In this document: one piece after another, positions 34,690-43,868 of the stretch
Layout: the number at the start of each line of letters is the position of its first letter
Numbering within the stretch: the stretch's first letter is position 1
Origin: Isoetes taiwanensis
Lineage: Eukaryota; Streptophyta; Lycopodiopsida; Isoetales; Isoetaceae
Reading direction: 5' to 3'
Assembly: GCA_021234155.1 (NCBI GenBank)
Contig: JAJEKV010000051.1
Span: 8,328,105-8,392,104, forward strand
DNA length: 64,000 bases
The notes under the pieces: generated by a model
The model's input: the letters and a program-made list of their open reading frames with translations, nothing else
What the model was told of the DNA's origin: nothing
Databases searched by the model: none
Position numbers and translations under genes: made by a program

Positions 34690-37600
34690 TGTGTGCACTG
34701 GTCTTGTAAGGAATTTAATTTCCATTCTTGGATTAGTAGATCTTGGCTATAAGGTTGTGTTTGAAAGATTGCAATGTAATGTGTTATATGAAAATAAAGT
34801 GAAGTTTATTGGCGTAAGAATTGGGAATCTATTTGGTCTTGATAACATACATTGTGAACCAACTGTTTTTGAATCTTGTAACTATGCCATCAGTTGATAT
34901 ATGGCATGGAAGGCTTGGTCATGCAAACTCCAAAGTCATTGAGTTATTATGTAAGAAAGGATTCATAGAAGCAGATCTGAATCAATCTGGAAAAACTATA
35001 TGTGTAGGATGTGCACTTGGCAAACATAATCGACTAGCCTTTAAAAGATCTAACAAAAGAGCACAAGGTTTGCTGGATTTAGTTCACACTGATTTGTGTG
35101 GACCAATGAATATAACAGGGCTATCTGGAAAGAGATATTTCATGACCTTAATTGACGACTTTAGCAGACATACTCACATATATTGCTTGAAGACAAAACA
35201 TAAGGCAATGGAAGTATTCAAACAATATGTAAATGAAGTTGAGACGTAAACCGCGCGAAAAATCAAGTGTTTGAGGTCCGGACAGGTGGAGAATTTATGT
35301 CGAGAGTTTAAACAATATTGTAAACTTAAGGGAATAAGACGACAACTTACATGTAGATATTCACCTCAACGAGAATGGAGTTGCGTAAAAGAAAGAATAG
35401 AACTCTTCTCAATGCAAAGAGAAGTATCTTTGAAATTCTCGGGGCTTCCAAATTTTCTATGGGAAGAGGCGGTTCAAGCAAATGCCATGATTCAAAATAG
35501 TCCCGCCATCCGTAAGTATACAAGGGGCAATCCACGATATGCTTTGGTCGGGGAAAACAATAGAGTACAATAAGCTAAGAATATATGGGTGCTTAGCATA
35601 CACTCATATTCTGAAGAGCTCGGGGAAGAAATTAGATGACAGAGCCATGATTACATATCTAGTTGGATATGACAAACAATCTAAGGCATTTAGGTTATAT
35701 AATCCAAGCACTAGAAAAATTGTGGTAAGTAGAGATGTAACCTTTGATGAATCTCGAGGTTTATAAAGTCTTGATCAAGGAGAATAAAACAGAAGGAGGT
35801 TCTTTGAAAGCATAATTAATGCGAGATAATCTTTGAAAATGATATGACTAATATCAAAATGATTGATAATGATGATGATATATTAGATGATCAGCAAAAT
35901 CGATTGGTGCAGGGGATTGAGGAGAACATTAATGAAGGAGGAGGTGATTACGAAGAAGTGCATTTGCCAAATCCGAGTTCACAAAATGAGCCATCCGAGC
36001 TGTAACTATTGTTGACTTACCTCAAAAGAAGAAAAGAGCTACTTGAAGTAGAGAAGCTGCAACAAGCAAATATAAAAATTGATCCTTTAGTCCATGGTCG
36101 AACAACTTCGAGGTAAGAGTAAAAAGAATTCGAGAATATAGAAGGTGAATTGGATAGTGTATTTGAGATTTTAGCCCACTTAGATCCGAAAATCCCAAAT
36201 ACATATGAAGATGTATTAAACTCAGTGAGAGAAAGGTAAATGGATAAACGCTATGAATGAGGAGATGGATTCATTTCATAATACTAAAACATATGAGCTT
36301 GTTGATAGACCTTGTGGGAAAAATATTGTAGGTAACAAGTGGCTATTGAATAAAAAAGCGGTGTGGATGGGAAGACACCTAGATACAAAGCCGATTGGTT
36401 GCCCAAGGGTTCTCCACGAGAAAAAAAGGTCGGGACTTTGATGAAACCTTCTCTCCATTAGTGAAAATGAATAGCATTAGGATGTTATTGGCAATTGCAA
36501 ATGCTTGTGATTTAGAAGTACATCATATGGATGTAAAGATCGCATTTTTTTTGAATGCAACCTTAGAAGAAGAAATCTTTATGAAGCGGGTTCGAGGATT
36601 TGAACAGGGGAATTGACAAAGTTTGGAAGCTCAATAGAAAAGATATATGGGTTGAAACAAATCTCCTCGTGAATGGTATAAGTGTATGGATGGGTTTCTA
36701 CTACGAGCATGAATTTATTAAATTAGATAATGATGGAAATCAGATAAATTCCAAAGATGGGGAAGAATGGTGTATCATAGCATTGTATGTTGATGATAAT
36801 ATTATGGTAGCAAAAGGGACAACTTGCTTGAATATGTGCAAGGAATTGCTAAGACAAAGATTTGAAATGACTGACTTAGGTGAGTTGAAGAACTTCCTAG
36901 GAGTTGAAATGAGCGAAATAGAAGCGAAGGCATAATAATGCTTACTCAAAAGAAACAAATTCTAGACATGTTGAAGAAATTTAATATGCAAGATTGTAAA
37001 GCTTGCAAAACTCCCCGATATACACTGGTTGTAAATTGTCTGAGAGCATGTGTCCAAAAGATGAAATTGAAAGAGAGGAGATGCAAGCAGTACCATACAG
37101 ATCATTAATTGGATGCTTAGCATATGTGGCCAATTGCACAAGGCCTGATATTGCACATAGTGTTAATATCTTAAGTAGATATAATACTGATCCTGGTAGA
37201 GATCATTGGACTGCTGCAAAAAGAGTCCTAAGATATTTAAAGGGAACTATTGAAGAAGGAATTAAATACACTACAGATAATTTAATTCTTGAAGGTTTTT
37301 GTGATGCAGATTGGGGAGGGAATGTAGATACCAGAAAATCAACTTCAGGATATCTAGTCATGTTAGGAGGTGCACCCGTATCCTGGAAATGCAAAAAACA
37401 ATCTGCCATAGCCATGTCTAGTCAGAGGCGAGAATATCTTCTTTGCCACTTTTATGCTCAAAAGAGATCGTTTGGGAAAGAAGACTGATTATAGAGCTAG
37501 GGTTTGAGCAACCATTGGCTACAAAAGTTTGGTCAGACAGTACAAGTTGTATAGCATTGTCAAAAAATCCAGTTCTACATGAAAGGACTAAACATATAGA

Positions 37601-37760
37601 ACTAGAAATGCACTTTATTAGAGATGCTGTCAGAAAGAAATTGGTAAGTATGTTATATTTAAGAACAGAAGAGCAACTAGCAGATATACTTACAAAGTCA
37701 CTGGCAGAACGGAGGTTTAATTATCTGAAAGGCAAAATAATGCATATAAATATAACATGA
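34690..37760 (+). pseudogene. Copia pol: integrase, reverse transcriptase, RNase H, frameshifted
   Basis: The GAG-pre-integrase motif WHGRLGHANSKVIELL and CVGCALGKHNR are at about 34900-35030. The integrase core follows with LLDLVHTDLCGPMN and MTLIDDFSRH (first two Asp). The next part is frameshifted near 35250-35400. RT shows GRDFDETFSPLVKMNSIRML and HHMDVKIAFFLNATLEEEIF, then the catalytic box LYVDDN (about 36785). RNase H text includes CDADWGG..STSGYLVMLGG and a final LADILTKSLAERRFNYLKGK. At least seven breaks separate the pieces, despite the young LTRs. Confidence 0.88.
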
Positions 37761-37767
37761 AGGAGGA
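37759..37767 (+). promoter_or_regulatory. Polypurine tract
   Basis: GAAGGAGGA immediately before the 3' LTR, the plus-strand primer position. Confidence 0.75.
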
Positions 37768-38396
37768 TGTGAAGATATGTCAGGTTATATTATATGCATT
37801 GTTTAACAATGTTGCATGATAAGATTGTGCAGGTCCATGAAGTCATATGCAATATTGATCTATGAGAAGCAGTGGCAGTAGGTCAATAAGGAAGTATGAA
37901 GTCAATACTTGAAAAAATTAGGTTGGTGGGCTGGTACTACCCGGACGTTGCTACACCCGCCAGAAAACGTCAGATACCCCCAGCCCGCAGGTTTAGGATT
38001 TTGGAAGTCAAAGTCAACGGATATTTTGGGAAACCTAAATTTATGGATTCAAGAAGACCTATCTACTCCGTATCTTTAGGCAAGTCGGTAGATTTTCCAG
38101 TATAAGGGGACGCACAATCTACAGAGGAATGTGTGGACAATCAGGCGGATTAAGATCTAGGAATGCCGGAATATGGCCATACTAGCTTGGTTGATTGATC
38201 ATAACTTGATTTAGATTTTGTGTGAAGTTCATAGTGCACAAAGGAATTAGTGACCACAACTTGGCTTCCTTGGTGCTAGATTCTATTGTACTTAAAGACT
38301 AAGACATATTTTATTGTCTAGAATGGAGAGTTAAACTTTACATGTGTTTGTCTCATCCTTGCTATTGGAATTATCTAAGGGTTCATTAATCTAACA
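37768..38396 (+). repeat. 3' LTR (629 bp)
   Basis: Matches 32760-33387 almost completely. The clearest difference is a small block around 38047-38056 (GATTCAAGAAG versus GACGGCAAG). Confidence 0.93.
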
Positions 38397-39337
38397 AAAG
38401 CGAAATTTCAGGTGAATTCCTCTGCAAAGAATTCAAAGGTTACTGCTTCACCAGCAATTATATCTCAGAGTATCTCAGCCCCAAGTGAACCAAGCATACC
38501 TAATGGTCATAAAGAATCTATTTTGACTAAGCCTATAAGTCAAAATACTGAAGTCTTGACTCAAGATTCTTCTCAACATCAGGTCAACCAGCAAATCAAC
38601 TGTCAAAATTCGTTTCAGGTACTATCTGACCTAAATAATAATCTGGATTTTGAGTTAGATAAGAGCAAAGCATGCTCCCCCATTCATAATGTCCTACCTT
38701 CCCCACCAATAACTTCTCTTCTTCATAACATTTCTCATCCCATCCCTATAAATAAGACCTCTCTCCCATCTCTCATTGACCTAGACTCTCCAATGGTGGA
38801 AGATTCTATCAGTCCTCCAAGAATATCCAGCAAGATTGCAGATCAGCTGGCTTCTCTTTAATTTCAAATGTTCCATGAGGAATTTGTCCAGGCTGGTTCT
38901 CAAGTTAAAGAGGCAAGTGAGAAAGATTCTTTGGATGTTGTTCCTGAGACTCCAGAAGACAAAATTGAAGAGCAAAAGGAGCTTCAAGAAAATCCTGTCA
39001 TAAGGCAAGTACCAGATTCTGTTCCATTAAGTACTCTTAATAATAATACTATGTTTCATTTTTATCCTGGTAGTTGCTCTGATTTTAGTGATAGTGAGGA
39101 CTGTGGTTCTGATAAAGAAAATTGGGGAAAAGAAGAATATCTTATGGAAAGTAATACCCAGTTCACTACTTCAGAAAATAAACAGCCATCCAAGAAATCT
39201 GCTAAAAAGAAAGGGAATAATTTGGGAAAGATCTTATCTGCCATGAATAAAAGCCCTGTTCAAAATACTAGGAGTAAGAAGAAAACTAAAAAATTCAGTA
39301 TCTAACCCTTCTTCTTCATTCCTTTTCTTCTTCTCCC

Positions 39338-40495
39338 ATGAAGATCCTTTCTTGGAATCTTAGAGGCATCAAAGGTCCTCTTAAAAGAAGGCGTGCTATT
39401 GCCCAGATTAGGCTTTATAATGCTGATGTTATTCTCCTTCAAGAGATTAAGCTACCTTACTTTGAATGTAGTAATTTGGGAGACTGGATTTATCCCAATT
39501 CCTCTTCCATTTGGATTGAGTCTAGTAGTGCAAGTGGAGGTCTTGCAATAATTTGGAAGAGAGATCTCAACCATATTTCTCTCCATAATGGTCCTTCTAA
39601 GGCTTGGCAGGCTGTTATTCTTTCCTGCCCCAACTCTACCTTTGGCATTATCAATATTTATGCTCCAACTACTCCCAAGGATAGGGAACCAATCTGGACT
39701 GAGATTAACTGTTGGCTGAGTTCTCAAAATATTGACAACTGGATCATTGCAGGTGACTTTAATAATACTCCTTCTTGGGATCTAAAGTTAGGGAACAAGA
39801 TTAATATGACCAGAGCTGAGAAAGATAATTGGGATTCTCTTATAGCAGATAATGGTTTGATTTATATCCCCTCTTCTTCTGCTACCTATACTTGGTCGAA
39901 TAAGCAAAAAGACAAAGATAGGGTATATTGCACTTTGGACAGATTCTATGTTTCTAATCCCTCCTCAGCCTTTTGGGACAACAGCTATGTCACTAGTGAT
40001 GAAGGCACTTCAATCTCTGATCATCAGCCTCAGTTTCTTCATACTCCTCATATCACTAGAATTCAAAGGCAGGGAAGTACTCCTTATAAGTTTAACTCTT
40101 CTCTCCTTGATAATGAAGATTTCTGTTCTCAATTCACCATGTTCTATGAGGATCTTTCTACCAATATGAATAACTTGGCTCATGAGAATAGGTTTCAGCA
40201 CCAAAGAAGTCATTTCTACTCTAAAATCAAAGCGATTAAAGCTTGGATTAAAAGCTGGTCTAAATCTAGAAATCTCCAATGTAACAGGGAAAAAACTCAT
40301 CTTATGATGATCATGAAAGACATCAGATCCTTACTTCAAGAAGATCCTTCTAATCTAAATCTACATATAGGGGAAGAAATTCTGGAGAGAAAAATCAAAA
40401 GTATTGAAGAAATGGAAGCAAAGGGATCTGCTATCAGGTGTAAAATAAAATACACTAATGACATGGACTCTGGCAGTTCCAAATTCTTCTTTCTT
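39338..40495 (+). pseudogene. LINE ORF2, endonuclease domain only
   Basis: An open frame of about 385 codons carries the apurinic-endonuclease-like (EEP) motifs of LINE ORF2: ILSWNLRGIKGPLKRR, DVILLQEIKL (catalytic Glu), INIYAPTTP, IIAGDFNNTPSWD, and SDHQP (catalytic Asp-His). It begins 33 bp after ORF1 ends. The RT domain is missing because LINE copy B starts near 40499, and the remaining codons to 40540 are translated from copy B. The endonuclease nicks target DNA to prime reverse transcription. Confidence 0.9.
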
Positions 40496-40681
40496 TACTT
40501 GGGAAATGGACACGTCACTTTTCAGCGCCAATTTTCTTGAATTATTTGTCTCATATGATTCAAACATTTTCTTGATCTTGCCTACCCGAGAAATTTCCTT
40601 TTGATCCGAATTTGATCTAATCATCTTGCTGGCCCTGTAGAGGCCCAGCAACCATCCTCTTCATCACCTGATTTCCTTTGT

Positions 40682-40975
40682 ATGGATACCAAATTCTTTA
40701 CAATCTTGAAGCAGGAAGACAGAATTTCGTGTGGTTTCCTCTCTGGAGCTCATTCCACTCTTTGGGAATCGCTAGTTCTCCATCAAAACTTTCTTGATTC
40801 CCTTTTTGTTCCAGAATACACTACTACAACACACACAGAAGAATTAGAGTCTGAGATCATAGAATCTTGGGTACTAGAATTCACAGGTAAAAGAAATATC
40901 TCAGCAACAGCAATCTTTCAGGTTTATTGTGAATGGACAGACAAAAAAATTCAAGTAAAGATTTACTCAGACTGA
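40682..40975 (+). CDS. LINE upstream ORF ('ORF0'), 97 aa
   Basis: Complete ORF homologous to 30760-31086, with the same start (MDTKFF versus METKVF) and the same CGFL, HQ.FL, SW..EF and C.WTD blocks. Because copy A and copy B are strongly diverged at DNA level, retention of both open frames is informative. Function unknown. Confidence 0.75.
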   Translation: MDTKFFTILKQEDRISCGFLSGAHSTLWESLVLHQNFLDSLFVPEYTTTTHTEELESEIIESWVLEFTGKRNISATAIFQVYCEWTDKKIQVKIYSD

Positions 40976-41129
40976 TGCAATCAAAGGATGCTCTCAAGGT
41001 ATTTTGGCAGATTTATGGTTATCCTTTCCTTCTTAGTTATTAGATAGATTATTCTCCTGCTCTGTTCTTCTCTACCTTTCCTACTTTCAGCCTCTCGTTT
41101 TTGAATTTTTTCTTTCCTTTCGATCATTA

Positions 41130-42385
41130 ATGGCGGTATTTTCCAAAAAAAAAAATAATACATCCTCCATTGACTCATCTGCCCTAAACCCTTTTTCCCT
41201 CTCTTTCATTCACAACTTCATGCTCCTCCCTTCAGCTGCCAGAGACGATCTTCTTGCCCAGTTAAGTATTCTCCACCGTGATCCTTCAAAATTCATTAAA
41301 TTTGGAGACTTCTCTAACTCTGGTCCTGAGATAACAGAAATGCATCACTACAGTCATTTCGCTCCAAATTGGGATACTCTAGCTCTGGACCAAAGAGGAT
41401 CCCAAACATTGCCAATTCTGGATGCCAATGGTGTGCCAGTCCCCCTGTTTCCAAGGCCGAGAACCCAATTATCTCTGATGAGCAACTGGCTTCTGAATTC
41501 GAGTACCAACAATCTAGGGCACCTACCAATATCCAGCTCTTCAGAGGTATTCAGCTTAACTCACCTGTGGTTGCCTCTAAGATTGAATCTTTGTCTAAAA
41601 TTGCTGTTATAGTCAAAGTAGACTCGACTGGCTTAAAAATTGAAAAACTTTGGGATCATCTTCTCAGAGTTCACAAAGGCATTGTAATTAACTCGATCTA
41701 CTGGCTACAATATCCCTACATTCTGGTTGAATGTGGCTGCACAAGGACCTCAAACTTCTTGCTCAAGCTTGGCTTTTCCACTATTGAAACTTTTCATTTA
41801 TCTTTTCTTAAATGGAATGCCAGATTACCTCTCAATGAATTCAACAAATTTCATGTTGCCTCAGTTACCATGAGTGAGCTCAGCCCTATTTACTGGAATG
41901 AAGATTGTTTTTCCACAATCTTCAACACAATTGGAACCTACTTGACTACTGAGTACTACCCTTACAAACCTCCCAAGTGCTTTGTCCAGCTTGACACCAC
42001 CAAGAACATCCCCTCTGAACTACCCTTCCTGGACTACTTTGGGAATAAATCTATCTTGCAGCTCAGATGGGCAGGTCTACCAAACTTTTGCCAAAATTGT
42101 AACCTGAGACATCCTAATGGCAGTGAATGTCCTTATCAAAATGGTAACAGGGATCCAAATGCACCAAAAAAAGCAGATGGAGTGACTTCCATGCCTATCA
42201 ATCATGGAATTGCAGTCATTTCATACAGTGACAACTCAAGCATCTGTCATAAGGACCTGGAAACTATGGGTTCTTATGACAATTCCAAACCTCAATATGA
42301 GTGGAAAAAAATCAATGGCAGTACAAGAAGGATCCAAAAGCAGAGGGAAGCAAGAAAACAACTACAACAAAATTCTGCTAGCTCC
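41130..42385 (+). pseudogene. LINE ORF1 of copy B, frameshifted and truncated
   Basis: It starts at 41130 (MAVFSKKKNN) and shifts frame near 41460. It continues with FRGIQLNSPVVASKIESLS, VIVKVDSTGLKIEKLWDHLL, IYWLQYPYILVECGCT, LSPIYWNEDCFSTIF and a CQNCNLRHPNGSEC zinc knuckle. It aligns throughout with ORF1 of copy A. It ends in INGSTRRIQKQREARKQ before the junction. Confidence 0.82.
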
Positions 42386-42393
42386 TCCAGGTC

Positions 42394-43164
42394 TCATCTC
42401 ACCAACAACAGGTCTGTTTGCCGGAGCTGGTGCAGCAGCTCGTCGAGTCGATACTCCCTTTCCCTGCACTCTGGGAGGTTTTGGATGTCGCTTAGGAGCA
42501 GGTACTCTTCGCCCTCGCCGATGATGGGGGCTAGGCTTGTGATGCCTAGCCCAATGGGTGGCGCGATCCTGAGAGTTTGCCGGCTTCTTTCGAATTCCTG
42601 CAACTCCTGCTCTGCTAGCCGCTGCTCTTCCGTTGGGTCGAGCTCGACGTAGTCTTCTTATTCCTCTGATTCTTCGTCTTCTTCTCTTCCTTCTTGCTCC
42701 TGTTGGTACTGTAAAAGGAGCTGCTCTGCTGCTGCTATGGCTAATGGGTCCACATCCATGGGAGGGATAGAGGTTTCTCCCATGGGATTTTCGGCACGGT
42801 GGGTGAGAAAAATGGCTAAGGCAGCGTTGAAGGAAAAGTACTTGGTCCTATTGACAGTCAGGACCATTGGCTCGGGCATGCGCTGGGCTTTGTTTGTAAG
42901 GTACTTGGCAATGTTTGGAACATCGCCTAAGGCTGCTTGAAGGGATTGCCTGGGAACAAAGTAACCTATGCAAGGTGGGAGCTGCACTAAAGACGGCCCT
43001 ACCCTAGCTTGGAACTCGGACAGGACTCGGCTATATGCTGGGGTTGCGTGCAAGGTTGCTTGGACATCTATTTCTTTCCTAAAGACTCGGAAGATGTCAT
43101 TGACATCAGCCTCGGCAGCATGGGCACTGGCGCTGTACCATTGCCTGAAGTCAGCAGTGGCCAT
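42394..43164 (-). pseudogene. Unrecognised second gene of the LTR element
   Basis: ATG at 43164 (ATCAATGGCC) opens 168 codons (MATADFRQWYSASAHAAEAD..), ending in an acidic EEDEESEE run. One in-frame TAA (43 bases into the shared acidic region, at 42660-42658) is followed in the same frame by EDYVELDPTEEQRLAEQELQ and more helical, Glu-rich text to 42394. The central part (VQLPPCIGYFVPRQSLQAAL) looks globular. I recognise no family; it is not a histone fold by eye and not an obvious gag. Its promoter resembles that of the H3-like gene, suggesting a paired function. The 3' end is lost at the LINE junction. Confidence 0.65.
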
Positions 43165-43276
43165 TGATCTAGCGAAGAAGAGACTAGCAAACGGATGCAG
43201 AAGCGCCTCAGGGAGTTGGAAGATCGCCTAAACAGTCAAGAGCAAACTTGTAGGGTGCTAGGTGAGAAATGGGGAC

Positions 43277-43287
43277 CTATTTATAGA
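43277..43287 (-). promoter_or_regulatory. TATA box of the second gene
   Basis: TCTATAAATAGG on the minus strand, about 115 bp upstream of the ATG, matching the H3-like gene's TATA box and spacing. GGCGATCTT recurs in the leader. Confidence 0.7.
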
Positions 43288-43477
43288 GAAGGGAAAAACC
43301 CTAATTTTTGGGTGACTTGAAAAACTCTTGGGATTGGGCAATTCTAGTCTATATTGAGGTCCAAATGGGAATTGGAAGACTAATTTGAGGGTTTGAGCAT
43401 GACTGGATTACCTAAGGAACCTATTGCAACAAGCTAGAGATCAATTGGATATGCTATGGTGGCAAAAATGTTGGGAG

Positions 43478-43544
43478 GTCTCACACGTTGTGCCTCGTTC
43501 AAAAACTGGAGTTTAGTTTCTTGACCAGGCGCGACGTGTGAGAC
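43478..43544. repeat. 67-bp hairpin element, copy 1
   Basis: GTCTCACACGTTGTGCC arm, GGCGCGACGTGTGAGAC arm. Upstream of the second gene's TATA box. Confidence 0.92.
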
Positions 43545-43677
43545 ATCGGCCCCATTTTGATCAAAACATGTCCAATTTAGGTAAACTAAGGGTGTAAAGA
43601 TGACAGACTCATCAAATTAGGCAGAATTGACCCCTTACTTGGTCAATTTGGAGTTGTTTTGGCCAATTTTGGGCAAG

Positions 43678-43744
43678 GTCTCACACGTTGCGCCTCATGT
43701 AAAAACTGGAGTTTAGTTTCTTGACCAGGCGCGACGTGTGAGAC
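43678..43744. repeat. 67-bp hairpin element, copy 2
   Basis: Same structure, exactly 200 bp from copy 1. It lies between the stop of the H3-like gene (43869) and the second gene. Confidence 0.92.
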
Positions 43745-43868
43745 ATCTATGTCCTATTTTACTAAAACAAAAGCTATTACATGCTAATTCAACCTATTTA
43801 AGCAAGATTACACATAATCTATTCAAAATTCTTTTGTATTAACAAAATTTTCATTATTTACAAAATTT

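Larger units (their letters stand above)
32760..38396 (+). mobile_element. Ty1/copia retrotransposon with two LTRs and 5-bp TSD
   Basis: The LTRs at 32760-33387 and 37768-38396 start TGTGAAGATATG and end AATCTAACA. AAAGC flanks the element at 32755-32759 and 38397-38401, a 5-bp target duplication. The primer site TGGTATCAGAGC is at 33389-33400, and the purine tract GAAGGAGGA at 37759-37767 abuts the 3' LTR. By eye the LTRs differ at about five bases plus two small indels, near 1%, so the insertion is young. The coding region is nevertheless full of frameshifts. Confidence 0.95.
31246..39305 (+). pseudogene. LINE ORF1 (DUF4283-like, zinc knuckle), split by copia
   Basis: The frame opens at 31246. 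It has a DUF4283-type RNA-binding region (about residues 130-300; VIVKVQKCGIKLDKLWAFLL, VYWLNFPYIMIECGNS, LNPIYWDEDCFKILF) and a degenerate zinc knuckle (CQKC..H..C near residue 325). At 32759 a copia element with 5-bp target duplication AAAGC interrupts the codon. Removing the insertion, the frame continues exactly in phase at 38402. One in-frame TAA at 38859-38861 splits the C-terminal part (38868-39305, Lys-rich end KKTKKF). ORF1 protein binds the LINE RNA and acts as its chaperone. Confidence 0.8.
30500..40495 (+). mobile_element. L1-like LINE (copy A), interrupted by copia, cut by a second LINE
   Basis: Plus-strand order is 5' UTR, a small upstream ORF (30760-31086), ORF1 (31246 to 39305, with a 5.6-kb copia insertion) and the ORF2 endonuclease (39338 to about 40495). 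Homology of ORF2 stops right after the endonuclease-RT linker (SGSSKFFF). A second LINE begins there, its 5' region resembling that of copy A (ATTTTCTTG.ATT, GCCCT.GTAGAGG). RT and the 3' end are absent from the window. Confidence 0.85.
40499..42385 (+). mobile_element. L1-like LINE (copy B), 5' part only
   Basis: It starts with a 5' region like that of copy A, then the small upstream ORF (40682-40975), then ORF1 from 41130. Homology to copy A ORF1 ends near 42385, where minus-strand sequence of a large LTR element begins. It appears to have inserted into ORF2 of copy A with its 5' end intact. Confidence 0.8.
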
